From Centipeda felix (GTDB taxonomy: Bacteria; Bacillota; Negativicutes; Selenomonadales; Selenomonadaceae), in NCBI RefSeq assembly GCF_900186465.1, contig NZ_LT891959.1, positions 518,921 through 582,920 of the forward strand: a stretch of DNA of 64,000 nt. Direction: 5' to 3'. Of the stretch, positions 37,107 to 48,700 are shown one piece after another; within the stretch, counting starts at the first letter, position 1; every line of letters starts with the position of its first letter. The notes under the pieces are model-generated. The model was not told the DNA's origin. It saw only the letters and a program-made list of their open reading frames with translations, and did no database searches. The position numbers and the translations under genes are program-made.

Positions 37107-38972
37107 TTACTTCTTATCGTCCTTGACTTCGGTGAACTCCGCATCGACGACGTTGTCGTCCTGCTGGGCTCCCTGTGAGCCTGCGCCGGCATTCGCCTCT
37201 GCGCCCGGTGCGGCACCGGCGGCACCCGCTGCCTGCTGTGCCTGCTGATAGGCCGCCGCAGAGAGCTCATAGAGCGGCTGGCGAACCTCCTCCGTCGCAG
37301 ACTTGATCGCTTCGAGATCAGAGCCCTTGAGAGCCTCTTTCAGCTTATCAATGCCTGCCTGTACCTTGGAGACGAGGGCCTTGTCCGCATTCTCGCCGAG
37401 ATCCTTGATCGCCTTCTCTGCCTGATAGACAAGGGAGTCGCCCGTGTTGCGCGCATCGACGGCTTCCTTCTGCGCCTTATCCTCGGCAGCGTGTGCCTCG
37501 GCCTCCTTGACCATGCGGTCGATGTCCTCTTTGCTCATGCCGCTGTCGGACTGAATCGTAATCTTCTGCTCCTTGCCCGTGCCGAGATCCTTTGCCGACA
37601 CATTGACGATGCCGTTTGCATCGATGTCGAACTTGACTTCGATCTGGGGTACGCCGCGCGGTGCGGGCGGGATGTCCGTCAGCTGGAAACGGCCGAGGGT
37701 CTTGTTGCCCGCTGCCATTTCGCGCTCGCCCTGCAGGACATGGATCTCAACGCCCGGCTGATTGTCCGCCGCCGTCGAGAACACCTGGCTCTTCGAGGTC
37801 GGGATCGTCGTGTTACGCTCGATGATCTTCGTGCAGACGCCGCCGAGGGTCTCGATGCCGAGCGAAAGCGGGGTAACGTCGAGGAGCAGGACATCCTTGA
37901 CCTCACCGACGAGGACACCGCCCTGGATCGCGGCGCCGATGGAGACGCACTCATCCGGGTTGACGCCCTTCGAGGGCTCTTTGCCAAGGATCTTGCGGAT
38001 GGCTTCCTGTACCGCAGGGATACGGGACGAGCCGCCGACGAGAATGATCTTGTCGATGTCGCTGCCCGAGAGCCCCGCATCCTCCATAGCCTTGCGCGTC
38101 GGCACCATCGTGCGTTCCACGAGGTCAGCTGTCAGCTCATCGAACTTCGCACGCGAGAGCGTCAGATCGAGATGCTTCGGGCCCGTGGCATCTGCCGTGA
38201 TGAACGGCAGGTTGATGTTCGTCTGGCTCATGCTCGAGAGTTCGATCTTCGCCTTTTCAGCCGCCTCGATGAGACGCTGTGCGCTCATCTTGTCCTGCGA
38301 GAGGTCGATGCCGTTCTCCTTCTTGAACTCCTCGACCATCCAGTCCATGATCTTCTTATCGAAATCGTCGCCGCCGAGCATTGTATCGCCGTTCGTCGCC
38401 TTGACTTCGAACACGCCCTCGCTCAGCTCAAGAATGGAGACATCGAATGTGCCGCCGCCAAGGTCGAAGACGAGCACCGTCTCATCCTGATCCTTATCCA
38501 AGCCATAGGCGAGTGCCGCCGCCGTCGGCTCGTTGATGATACGCAGCACCTCAAGGCCTGCGATCTTACCCGCATCCTTCGTCGCCTGACGCTGGCTGTC
38601 ATTGAAGTACGCCGGCACCGTGATGACCGCCTGCGAGACCGTCTCGCCGAGATATGCCTCTGCATCGCTCTTGAGCTTCTGCAGAATCATTGCTGAGATC
38701 TCGGGCGGCGTGTAGCTCTTTCCATCAATCGTGACATGATAGTTCGGATCACCCATGTGACGCTTGATCGACGAGATCGTGCGGTCAGGATTCGACACCG
38801 CCTGATTCTTCGCGAGGCGGCCGACGAGACGCTGGCCGTCCTTCGTAAAACCGACAACAGACGGCGTGATGCGGCTGCCCTCAGGATTCGTAATAACGAC
38901 CGGCTCGCCACCCTCCATCACGGAGACAACCGAGTTCGTCGTACCAAGATCAATACCAATTACTTTAGCCAT
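37107..38972 (-). CDS. dnaK: Chaperone DnaK (Hsp70)
   Basis: ATP-driven chaperone. [16 protein letters not shown] at the N-terminus, [14 protein letters not shown], and [12 protein letters not shown] mark the actin-like ATPase; the substrate domain and helical lid follow, ending in a Gly/Ala-rich tail and [13 protein letters not shown]. 621 residues from ATG 38972, which has GGGGGA ahead; the longer frame adds five residues without a site. Third gene of the CIRCE-controlled operon. Confidence 0.98.
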   Translation of the reverse strand: MAKVIGIDLGTTNSVVSVMEGGEPVVITNPEGSRITPSVVGFTKDGQRLVGRLAKNQAVSNPDRTISSIKRHMGDPNYHVTIDGKSYTPPEISAMILQKLKSDAEAYLGETVSQAVITVPAYFNDSQRQATKDAGKIAGLEVLRIINEPTAAALAYGLDKDQDETVLVFDLGGGTFDVSILELSEGVFEVKATNGDTMLGGDDFDKKIMDWMVEEFKKENGIDLSQDKMSAQRLIEAAEKAKIELSSMSQTNINLPFITADATGPKHLDLTLSRAKFDELTADLVERTMVPTRKAMEDAGLSGSDIDKIILVGGSSRIPAVQEAIRKILGKEPSKGVNPDECVSIGAAIQGGVLVGEVKDVLLLDVTPLSLGIETLGGVCTKIIERNTTIPTSKSQVFSTAADNQPGVEIHVLQGEREMAAGNKTLGRFQLTDIPPAPRGVPQIEVKFDIDANGIVNVSAKDLGTGKEQKITIQSDSGMSKEDIDRMVKEAEAHAAEDKAQKEAVDARNTGDSLVYQAEKAIKDLGENADKALVSKVQAGIDKLKEALKGSDLEAIKSATEEVRQPLYELSAAAYQQAQQAAGAAGAAPGAEANAGAGSQGAQQDDNVVDAEFTEVKDDKK

Positions 38973-39009
38973 GTTATATTCCCCCAAAAATCATAAAGAT
39001 ATTATTTCG

Positions 39010-39600
39010 TTAGTTACCGGCGACCTGCACCATCGCGGGGCGGATCACACGTCCTTTTGCCTGGTAGCCCTTCTGGAGCACCTGTGTGATCGTTCCGTCC
39101 TCTGCATCCGCATCCTCCACGCGCATCACCGCCTGGTGAAAATTCGGATCGAAGGGCTGGCCCTCTGCCTCGATGGCCTCAAGGCCGTGCTTCTGCATGA
39201 CCTCACGCAGCTGCGTGTGAATCATCTCGACGCCCTTCTGGAACGCCTCGACATCCGTCTGCTCCACGGCGAGTGCCCGCTCAAAATTATCGAGGAGCGG
39301 CAACAGATCGCCGAGCATATTCTGCGTAATGACGGCGGCGAGTTCTTCTTTTTCCTTCGCCGTGCGGCGGCGGAAATTTTCAAAATCCGCCTGCAGGCGC
39401 AGGACACGATCACTCTTTTCCTTCAGCTCCGCCTCGAGTGCGGCAATTTTATCCGCCTCGGTCGGGGCGCTGTCCTCCTCCCCTGCGGGTGTGTCCGCCG
39501 CATCCGTCTCAGTCACAGCATCCGCAGCAGCCTCAGGCTGCCCCTCTGCCGTGTCCTGTACCTTCTCTTCTTCCTGCAAGCCGTTCACCTCTCCTACCAC
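39010..39600 (-). CDS. grpE: Nucleotide exchange factor GrpE
   Basis: Releases ADP from DnaK. A long acidic N-terminus precedes a coiled-coil (EAELKEKSDRVLRLQADFEN) and the C-terminal beta domain with GTITQVLQKGYQAKGRVIRP. About 196 residues from the overlapping GTG 39600. TTG 39579, with GGAGAGG 8 bases ahead, is an equally good start (189 residues). It overlaps the hrcA end. Confidence 0.95.
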   Translation of the reverse strand: MVGEVNGLQEEEKVQDTAEGQPEAAADAVTETDAADTPAGEEDSAPTEADKIAALEAELKEKSDRVLRLQADFENFRRRTAKEKEELAAVITQNMLGDLLPLLDNFERALAVEQTDVEAFQKGVEMIHTQLREVMQKHGLEAIEAEGQPFDPNFHQAVMRVEDADAEDGTITQVLQKGYQAKGRVIRPAMVQVAGN

Positions 39601-40628
39601 TTTAATTGATAGATCATTTCTGTCAAGTTCGTATTGACATAGTCAAGGATGCGCATTGCTTTCGCATATTCCATCCGCGTCGGCCCGAGCACGGCAATCG
39701 TTCCGAGCAGCTTTCCGTCGACATGATAGGTCGCCGTGATGAAGCTGCTGTCCCAAAACGTACTGCTCTCGTTCTCTCGCCCGATCGTGACTGTCAGGCC
39801 CTCTCCCGCATGGGTATGCAGGATATCCTTCACAAGATCCTCGCGCTCAAGGACGAGCAGCATTGCGCGTACGCGATCGAGATCCTGAAACTCGGGATTG
39901 CTGAGGAGCTGCGCTGTCCCACCAAGATAGAGACGACCATCCTCACGCCCTTCGAGCGCGCGGTGCATCACCTCCACCGCCGCGACGAAGATCGACTCAT
40001 CGCCGATCGCATCGCGGATGCGGCGCATATCCTGCTTTGTCACAGCACGGAGTGCCTTGCCCGAGAGCGTCTGATTCACCGCGCCCGCCATCCGCTGGAA
40101 GTCTGCGAACGTCGCACCGTCTGGAATCTCGACGATACGGTTTTCGACGAACCCTGCATCCGTCATGAGGACGGCAATCGCGTGACCGAGATCAAGCGGC
40201 AGGAACTGCAGCATGCGGAACGTGGACTGTGCGGCCTGCGGTGCAAGCACGAGCGACAGGTTATGTGTCACATCGGCGATGAGGCGCGCCGTTTCCTGAA
40301 ACACCTCATCGAGCCGCCGCACGCGCCCTTTGTACCAATCATGAATCTTTGTCTTCTCGGCATCCGTCACCGGAGCGATAGGCTGCAGCCCGTCGACGTA
40401 GAAGCGATAGCCCTTCGACGACGGAATGCGTCCGGCGGATGTGTGCGGATGCTCCAGATAACCGAGCATTTCCAGATCCGCCATTTCGTTGCGAATGGTG
40501 GCAGGGCTGATGCCGAGATTGTACTTCTGCGCAAGCGTCCGTGACCCGACCGGCTCCGCCGATGCGATGTAGTCATCGACGACCGCCCATAGGATTTGGC
40601 TCTTGCGCTCATCCAGATCGTTCGACAT
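39594..40628 (-). CDS. hrcA: Heat-inducible transcription repressor HrcA
   Basis: Repressor that binds CIRCE and is activated by GroEL in the classic model. The N-terminal winged helix is visible (KYNLGISPATIRNEMADLE), with SAEPVGSRTLAQ and GYLEHPHTSAGRIPS. 344 residues. A CIRCE element lies 24 bases upstream, so the operon hrcA-grpE-dnaK-dnaJ is autoregulated. Confidence 0.97.
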   Translation of the reverse strand: MSNDLDERKSQILWAVVDDYIASAEPVGSRTLAQKYNLGISPATIRNEMADLEMLGYLEHPHTSAGRIPSSKGYRFYVDGLQPIAPVTDAEKTKIHDWYKGRVRRLDEVFQETARLIADVTHNLSLVLAPQAAQSTFRMLQFLPLDLGHAIAVLMTDAGFVENRIVEIPDGATFADFQRMAGAVNQTLSGKALRAVTKQDMRRIRDAIGDESIFVAAVEVMHRALEGREDGRLYLGGTAQLLSNPEFQDLDRVRAMLLVLEREDLVKDILHTHAGEGLTVTIGRENESSTFWDSSFITATYHVDGKLLGTIAVLGPTRMEYAKAMRILDYVNTNLTEMIYQLKW

Positions 40629-40651
40629 TCACCCCTCTCCTTTCAATTCTG

Positions 40652-40678
40652 TTAGCACTCTATTGGTCTGAGTGCTAA
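40652..40678 (-). promoter_or_regulatory. CIRCE operator
   Basis: TTAGCACTC, nine bases, GAGTGCTAA: a perfect match to the consensus inverted repeat recognised by HrcA. Located between the promoter and hrcA. Confidence 0.97.
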
Positions 40679-40693
40679 TCAAAATCTATAAAG

Positions 40694-40722
40694 AATATAC
40701 AGCGTAAAAAACAAAAAGTCAA
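40694..40722 (-). promoter_or_regulatory. Promoter of the hrcA operon
   Basis: Minus-strand TTGACT (40717-40722), a 17-base spacer and TATATT (40694-40699), immediately upstream of CIRCE. The rest of the gap to 40881 is AT-rich and holds no gene that I can support. Confidence 0.7.
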
Positions 40723-40881
40723 TAGCAAAATGACAAAAAGTCAAATTTTTTATTGCGGATATCTCTTTTAGCGTCCCCTGCCATCCAAAAGATCGCAGGA
40801 TTCCTTACCGTGACAGGACACAAGAAAAGAGCGACACGAAAACAAACTGTCCCGTACCGCTCCATAGGATGGAATAAACTA

Positions 40882-42728
40882 CTACGCAGTCGGTTTATCC
40901 GCAAAGACCTTGAAGATGTAGACCGCGCGGATCTCTACCGGCGTTACGCCGAGATTCTCAATTGCTGTGAGAAGTCCCGATGCCAGCACGGCGCGTTCCG
41001 CCTTGCGGTCTGAACTCGTCACAATCGTAAGTGCCGGTTCATCCTTCGGATAAAGCGTCACAATGCCGTTGCCAAACGTCACCTCATAGGCTCCGTTTGC
41101 TGTCTGATAGAGGAAGTTGAGCCTCTGCTCAGACATATTGCGGATTTCCTTCGGATCCGGAATGTCCACCTTCTTTGAGGCAGGCTTGATCGTCAGACGT
41201 ACGGGACTATAGTTGATCGTATAGATGCCGTCGAGATCGCGCGAGCCGCCGTCCGTAAAGAGGACGGGGATTGCCTCAGCCGTGCTGTTGGGGATCTCCT
41301 CGTGGTGCACACCACGAATCCCGCGTGTCTTCCCGAGGTCAAAGCCGAACGAGCCGTCCGAGCCCTCAACATAGTCATGTGTCTCAGGGTTGTTCCCCAT
41401 CGTGACAATGACCTTGTCGCTGGTCGGCACCTGCGTCGCCCCCTGCGGCGTATTCGTCTCGGAGCCGCCTGTCGACGTGCCCGAACTGGAAGAAGATCCA
41501 CCCGAGCTAGACGAGCCGCCGCCCGAGGAGGAGCTTCCGCCGCTTGTGGACGATCCACCCGTGCTGGTCGAAGAGCCGCCTGTCGTGGTAGACGATCCAC
41601 CCGTTGTGGTCGACGTTCCGCCCGTGCCCGTGGTCGAGCCCGTCGTTGTGCCTGTTGTCGTGCCCAGTGTTGTGCCGCCGCCCGTTGTGGACGAGCCACT
41701 CGTACTCGGCGTTGTGCCACCGGTTGTTGTGCCCGTGCTGGGGGTTGCCCCGCCTGTGGTCGTTCCTGCACTCGGCGTAGAGCCCGTCGACCCGCCCGGA
41801 GTTGTCCCCGTGCCGCCCGTGGATGTACCTGTGCTCGGTGTCGAACCACCGGTAAGTCCGCCTGTGCTTGGCGTCGTTCCACCCGTAACACCACCGGTGC
41901 TTGGCGTTGTGCCGCCAGTTACACCGCCGGTGCTCGGCGTTGAGCCACCAGTCAGGCCGCCCGTGCTAGGTGTGGAACCTCCCGTGAGGCCACCGCCGCC
42001 AAGGCTGACGCCACCGCCCGAGTTGCCACCCGGAATCGCCGTGCCACCCGTCAGGCCGCCCGGATTGCCCGTGATGCTGCCCGTGCCGCCGCCAACAACG
42101 CTGATGCCGCCCGAGCTGCCGCCCGGGATTGCCGTGCCGCCGCCGACGCTGCCGCCGGGCATTCCTGGAACAGAGCCGGAACCGCCGCTCGTGAAGCTAA
42201 AGCCTCCCGTGCTGCCGCCCGGTGTCGGTGTAGAGCCCGGGACTGTGCCCGTGCCCGGCGTAGAGCCGCCGCTGGTCGACGTGCCCGTGCCGGAAGAAGA
42301 TCCACCCGAGCTGGAGGATGAACCGCCGCTTGTGGACGAGCCGCCCGAGCTGGAGGAAGATCCACCAGTTGTAGACGAACCACCCGAACTGGAGGAAGAA
42401 CCTCCTGTTGTGGTCGACGTGCCGCCCGTACCCGTGGTTGAGCCGGTCGTGCCGCCACCTGTTGTTGTACTCGAAGTAGACGAGCCGACTGTGCCCGTCG
42501 TGGTGCCACCGGTTGTTGTTTCCGTGCTGGGGGTTGACCCGCCTGTGGTCGTTCCTGCACTCGGTGTCGAGCCCGTCGAGCCGCCCGGGGTTGTCCCCGT
42601 ACCGCCCGTGGATGTACCTGTGCTCGGTGTCGAACCACCGGTAAGTCCGCCTGTGCTTGGCGTCGTTCCACCCGTAACACCACCGGTGCTTGGCGTTGTG
42701 CCGCCAGTTACACCGCCGGTGCTCGGCG
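40882..42728 (-). CDS. Two-partner secretion exoprotein, C-terminal part (third frame segment)
   Basis: End of the haemagglutinin-like exoprotein. From 42728 to about 41460 it is a low-complexity Gly/Ser/Thr/Pro tail (units such as GGVTGGTTPSTGG, GGSSTTGGSSS). The last 190 residues form a distinct, more ordinary domain (VIVTMGNNPETHDYVEG to the final IFKVFADKPTA). The frame is open from 42728, but the first ATG is at 42162. The previous segment is in another frame, so this part is either cut off or joined by an error in the repeat. No terminal anchor or sorting motif recognised. Confidence 0.7.
41813..41939. repeat. 127-bp exact direct repeat, copy 1, in the exoprotein tail
   Basis: Identical to 42602-42728 with an offset of 789 bases (a multiple of three). 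Similarity with a few mismatches continues for about 70 bases on the 41740 side. It encodes PSTGG/VTGG units. Confidence 0.85.
42602..42728. repeat. 127-bp exact direct repeat, copy 2, ending at the frame break
   Basis: Identical to 41813-41939. Its end coincides exactly with the point where the large central frame of the exoprotein gene is lost, which suggests recombination or misassembly at the repeat. Confidence 0.85.
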
Positions 42729-45700
42729 GATGCTGGGTCCGGGGCCGCCGCCGATGCTGCCGGAGCCGCCCGTCTGTGTGCCGACAGATGCACCGCCGCC
42801 GCCCGTCGTCATGCTGGATGTCGTCTGTGACGATGTCGTCGTGCTCGTCGTCACTGCTGCACCGCCCGGCGTGCTCGGCGTAAAGCCCGTCGGTTTGATG
42901 GTCAGCGTGCCGGGCTCATATACAAAACGATAGTTTGCAAGATTCGTCGCACCGGTATAGCTGCCCGTAACAGAGGATGGGTCAATGGTGATTACGTTGT
43001 TATACGTCCCCGCATTGGTCGTTGTCGTTATCGACGGCGCATAGGTCGACGTGATTCCCGTAATGGGAATGCTATCCACCGGGAGCAGCCCGCGATTTGT
43101 TGCACTCGTTCCGTGCTCGACGGTGTATGCCGTCACGACGGGATTCGGCTGCCCGTAGTTACGCTCGGCATTGCCCGCCGTCACCTTTACCTCACGCGGC
43201 GTGATGGCGAAATTACCATCTCCGTAGTGAATCGTGTAGTTGGAATCCAGCCCCGTACCGAACGTTGCGCCCGAGACCCGCGTCCAGAGACCTGTCGTTC
43301 CTGCATCCGTCGTGACGGTCACCGTCGGATCAATCGTCTCCGTGACGGCAGAAATCGTATCGCCATTGGCGAGACCCGTCGTCGCATCCTTCGCGCGCAC
43401 GTTGATGCGGCTTGTGCCGTTCACATACGAGGCGAGCGAATTGTCCGCACCATAGGCGCGGCTCTTGTCTCCCGCCTTGATAAAGAGGTCGCGCTTCGTG
43501 ATGTCGAAGCCGCCGTCGACGTAGGTGATGTTGTAGTTCGACGCCTTGCCCGTGCCGAAACTTGCCCCCGTGATCTGCGTCTTGAGACCCGTCGTTCCCG
43601 CATCCGTCGTGATGAGGGCGTTCGTCGACTCCGTGACGTCGGTGACCGTGTCGCCGTTCACGAGGCCCGTCGTCCCCGTCGCGGCGTCGGCGCGGAACTT
43701 CGACGTGCCGCCCGTATAGGTCGCCGTGCTGTTCTCCGCACCGTAGACGCGCGTCTTGTCGCCCGCATGGAGCGTCAGATCGCGCTTCGTGATGGCAAAG
43801 CTGCCGTCGTCGTAGCTGATGTCATAGTTCGACGCCAGTCCCGTGCCGAAGACGGCGCCCGCGATCTTCGTCTTGAGGCCTGCCGTGCCCGCATCCGTCG
43901 TGACGGTCGCAGCGGGGTCGATCGTCTCCGTGACGGAGGAAATCGCATCGCCGTTGACGAGGCTGCCCGTCTTGACGCGGAAGGAGCTCGTGCCGTTCAC
44001 ATAGGTCGCCGTATTGTTTGCCGTACCGTAGATGCGGCTCTTGTCGCCTGCAGCGAGCGTCAGCGCACGCTTCGTGATGCTGAACGTGCCGGGGGCGTAG
44101 GTGATCGTGTAGTTATTGGCACTACCCGATGTAAAATTCGCACTGTCCACCTTCGTCCAAAGCCCCGTCGTGCCCGCGTTCGTCGTGACGAGCGCAGCGG
44201 GGTCGATCGTCTCCGTGACGTCATCGATGGTATCGCCGTTGACGAGTCCCGACGTCGCCGTCGTCGCACCGACGTTGACCTTGCCCGTGCCGTTCACGTA
44301 GCCTGCCATCGCGTTGGCGTCGCCGTAGACGCGGCTCTTGTCGCCCGCCGTGATCGTGAGGGCGCGCGGCTTGATCGTCAGAGTGCCGGCGGCCGCCGTG
44401 ATCTTGTAGTCCGAGTCAAGGCTGCGGCTTCCTTCTGCCAGCTTCGCTCCCTGCAGCGTCATCGTGTAATGATTGCCGACGCCCGTGCGCTCCGTGACGG
44501 CATTGGTGCCGTCCATCGCCACAACGCTGTAGGAGGCAAAGCTGTCACCGGTGACGAGCGAGCCGGTGTGCGTCGTCGAGGAGCCCATGACGACCGTGTC
44601 GTTCGACGCGCCGTAGATGCGCTCGCCGTTCGGTGCGGTGAAATGGATGTTGATGGGATTGATCGTGAGCTTGCCCGCAACATATTTGAAATTGTAGTTG
44701 GACGCCTTGAGCGTGCTGTTTGAGACATCCGTCGCGTACTCGCCCGCATGGAGTGCGCCCTGCGCAAAACCCGACGTATTCTTCGCGTCCGCAATCGGGG
44801 TATAGAAAACAGCCCCCGTCGTCCCGGAGTTCGCGATCGTCTGGCTGTTCGCGAAGTTCTCAAACGTGACGCCGTTGTTGCCCGTATAGTTTTGTGCATT
44901 GCCGTCGTAGGTCTTCGTTTCCGTCTTGCCGCGAACCGTGACCGTGCGCGGCACGATGCGGTAGTCGACCTCGATCTTGTAGTTGAGTTCGTTGTGACCC
45001 TTGTAGGTGATCTTCTCATTGGCGATCGTCGAGTCCGAGCCATAGGTGTGCGCACCCGTGCGCATCCTGACGTCGGTCATCGCATTCTTCACCGTGCCGT
45101 CCTCTGATATGATGTCGGCGTTGGCATTCGTCAGCTTCGTCGTGCCGAATTCGTGCGTTCCCGAGTCCTTCACATGGGCGCGGATGTAGTCGACCTCATC
45201 CTTGTCGAGCGCACGGCGCGCCGCGTTGCCGTCGTCCTCGATGTGGAATCCTGCGGTCGATGCGTTGAAGAACGTGTTGTTGTCGTCGCCGTAGGTGCGC
45301 ACTGCGTAGAACTTGAGCGTCGGCTGGTAGTTGTAGTACATCGCGTTCTGCCCCGCCGGCGGCTGCGGCTTATGCGGATCATCGTAGGCCATGCCGTATT
45401 TGCGGAACTGGAAGACGAGACCGTTGATCTCATTGTTCACCGAGTCTTCCGTATGGACGACGTACTTGTGGCCGGGTGCCGTCTTGATGGCGTCCGCGCC
45501 CGCCTTGTTCTTGAAGGATCCGCCCCTCGCCTCGATGACGACGTCGGACGTGCCCGAGCCGATGATCTGTCCGCCCGAAGCGATGGTCACATCGCCGCCG
45601 CCCGAGTTCTTGATGCTGATGGGCGTCGTCTCGCCCGTGACCTTGCCCGAGATCGTCGTGCCCTTCGCCGTCTCGATGTTGACGCCGTGCTTCGACGTGA

Positions 45701-48700
45701 CATTGCCGATCTTCTTGATCTCGTTCGCGCCCGTGAGGTTCACGTTGTTCGCCGTGACGTCGAGAACGGGGACGCTCTTCATGACGCCCGTCGAAGTCAC
45801 GTCGCCCCCCGTCTTGATCTCAAGGCCGTCCGTGAGCGTATCGGGAATATCGACATTGCCGACGCTGATGTTTCCTGCATTGTCGCCGCCGACGCGAATC
45901 TTCTTGAACTTCGCGCCGTCCGTGTTCTTCAAAAGGCCGTTCGGGCCGAAGACATCGTTGCCCAGCACGAGGCCGGACGGCGTACCGCCGGCCCCCGGCG
46001 TACCGAAGGAGATGCTCTTGCCCGGCGTATAGGTGTCGAAGGAGACTTCGCCGTGCCCCGAGATGCTGCTGCCGTTCGTCACATTGAGCGTATCCGCCTG
46101 GATGGAGACATTGCCGTCATGATTCCGATCTGCGCCGTCCGCATTGATATGCGTATCGTCGAGATTGACCTCACGGCTGCCGATGGTGAAGTCCCGCCCA
46201 TGCGTATTGATATTGCCTGCAAGATTGACGCTGCCCGAGCTGCTGTTGACCGCCTGCTGGATGTTCACGCGGAACGGCATATCGATCGAGCCGCTCTGCC
46301 ATAACCTTCCACCGCCTTCGCGGTCGCCGATGTTGATGATCTCGTAGCCCCAGAACTGGCGGTTGTTGCCGCTGAAATACTTGTCGAGCAGGGAGAGCTT
46401 CGCCGGGTCATTCACATTGCCGCCCATCTTGAGGTCGCGACCATGCGTCGCGGGCAGGATGTTCAGGGCTTTGCTGCCCGTCATCTTGCCGTTGAGGTCG
46501 ACGGCGTCCGCCTTGAGCGTGAGAGCGCCCGTGCCCGTGTTGACCTCGCTGCCCTCCGCCGTGTTCAGTTTGTTCCCTTCCAGATTCAGCGCATTCCCGT
46601 TCGTATTGATCTTCGTCGAAGCGTCGAGGTCGACCGTGCCCGCGTCAGGCTTGGTGCGGATCGTCGTCGCATCGACAAAGTTCAGGGTGCCGCCGACATT
46701 GACTTTGCCGGAGACGTCCTGTCTGCCGAGGTAGACGTGCTCGAAGCCGTCCTTGATCTTGTTGCCGCCGAAGAGGTCCGCGCCGAGCGTCAGCCCCGTC
46801 AGCCCCGTGCCGGACTTGCCGATGTTGATGTCGGTTCCCGCCGTCGCCTGCTCAAGCTCCAGCGCGCCCTTGCCGGAGACTGCTGCATTGAAGGTCATCT
46901 CGTCCGCCGCGAGCTTGATGTTGCCGTTGTTCGTCGTCCCGCCCGAGGTGACAGAACCCGCCTTGACGCCCGAAATGGTACGCGAAGGAACCGGCGCCCC
47001 CGCGGGCGTCGTGATCGTGCCGATCGTCAGCTTGTTCGATTTCACGTTGACCGCATAGGCGTCCGCCGCAAGCGTGCCGATCTCGTTGTCCTTGTCGAGG
47101 GTGATGCTGCTGGCTGCGGCAGCCACCGTGTTGTCGCGGTTCAGGCTGGAGGAGATCACGGCGAGATTGTCCGTCTTGATCTTGCCCGCCGTCTGTCTGG
47201 CGTCCTGCAATGCGTTCACGGTCAGGATCTTGCCCGAGGCAAGCGTCATGTCGCCCGTGAAGTTGATGTGCTTCGCCTGCAGGGTCGTGTTCTGCCCGAG
47301 CGAAGAGCCTGCCACGTTGATCGTATCCTGCGTGGTCGCCCCGCCCTTTGGATCGATGTTGCCGATGCTGTAATGCGAGAAGTTCGGGCCGAACACGTTC
47401 GTCATCTTGTCGTTCGTCAGCTTCAGGTCACCCGCCGCGCCGTCGCCGACGCCGATGGACTTCGCCCCGCTGTAGGTGCCGATGCCGAGCGTGCCCGCGC
47501 CGGTGACGGAGGGGCCCGACGCACCCGCGACGAGGTTCGCTATATTGTTCGTGTAGAGGTTCAGCGCGCTGCCCGTGGCGATCTCCATCTTGCCCGCGCC
47601 GCCCGTGTTCTCGATCGCGCCCGTCGTGAGCGTGACCTTGTAGCCCGTGCCGACCTTGAGGCCGCCCGCGCCGATGACCGCCTTGCCCGACTCCGCCGTC
47701 TTGACGACGACGCGGTTGTTCGCCTTAAGGCCGTCGATCGTGACGGTGTCGCTCCTCTGGTCGCCGAGGACAAGCTCCGAGAACTCGTTGCCGAAGAGCT
47801 TGCCGTTGAGCTGCTCGCTCGTGATGTGGAGCCCCGCGCCCGACGTGGTGCTATTGAGCGTCAGGTCGCCCTGCGTCTTTCGCGTGATGACGAGGCCGCT
47901 CTTGCCGACGATGTTCGTCGTATTGTCGTCCGCCGTCGGCGTGATGATCTTGTCCGTGTGCACGCGAAGAGCGCCGACCGTGTCCGTGCCGGAGTCGAGC
48001 TGCGCCCTTGCGTCAAGCTGCACGTTGTTGCCCGTAACATCGACCCAGACAGGCGTAGAGCCATCAACAACCTTTACCTTGGCGTCCTCATTCAGAATGA
48101 CATTGCCGCCGCGCGAGTTGAGCGTCGCCTGTGCGTAGTTGCCCTCGACCTTGAGTGCAGCCCCCTGCTCCAGGTGAATATCGCCGTCCGTCTGGATGTT
48201 GATCTCCGCACCGTTGTCCTTCGATGTGCCGCCATCGCCCTTGACGTGAACGGTCTTTCCCTGTTCCACGGTGAAGCCGCCCGTGATGACCGTATCCGGA
48301 TCGTAGCCCGCCTTCGACGTGTCCGCACCGATTTTGAGCTTCGTCCCCTGCCCCACAATGGTGACATCATCCTTTACCACGACGCCAAGCCTGCCCGCCG
48401 CGTTAATGGACTTCTTGACGGTGCCGCCGTAGAAATAGAGGTGCTGATTGCCCGCGACGTCGAAGCTGCTGAAGCCGTCGAGCGTCTCGTTGATTGTGCG
48501 GTAGGAGATACGATACTCCCCGTGCGATGCGTGCGCAGCATTGTCGCTGATGACGATGTCCTGCGAGTTCGACGCGCCCTTCGTCGTGATCTTGCCGCCC
48601 TCGGCGCCCTTGACCTTGCCGTTTCCGAGGTCGATGCCGCCCGAGAGGTCGAGGTCGAGGTTCTTGACGGCGAGCGTATCGGTTGCATTCGGCAGCTCCG

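Noticed and set aside
41390-42883. 497-codon Pro/Val-rich plus-strand frame
   Set aside because: Antisense shadow of the Gly/Ser/Thr repeat tail; composition follows directly from the repeats.
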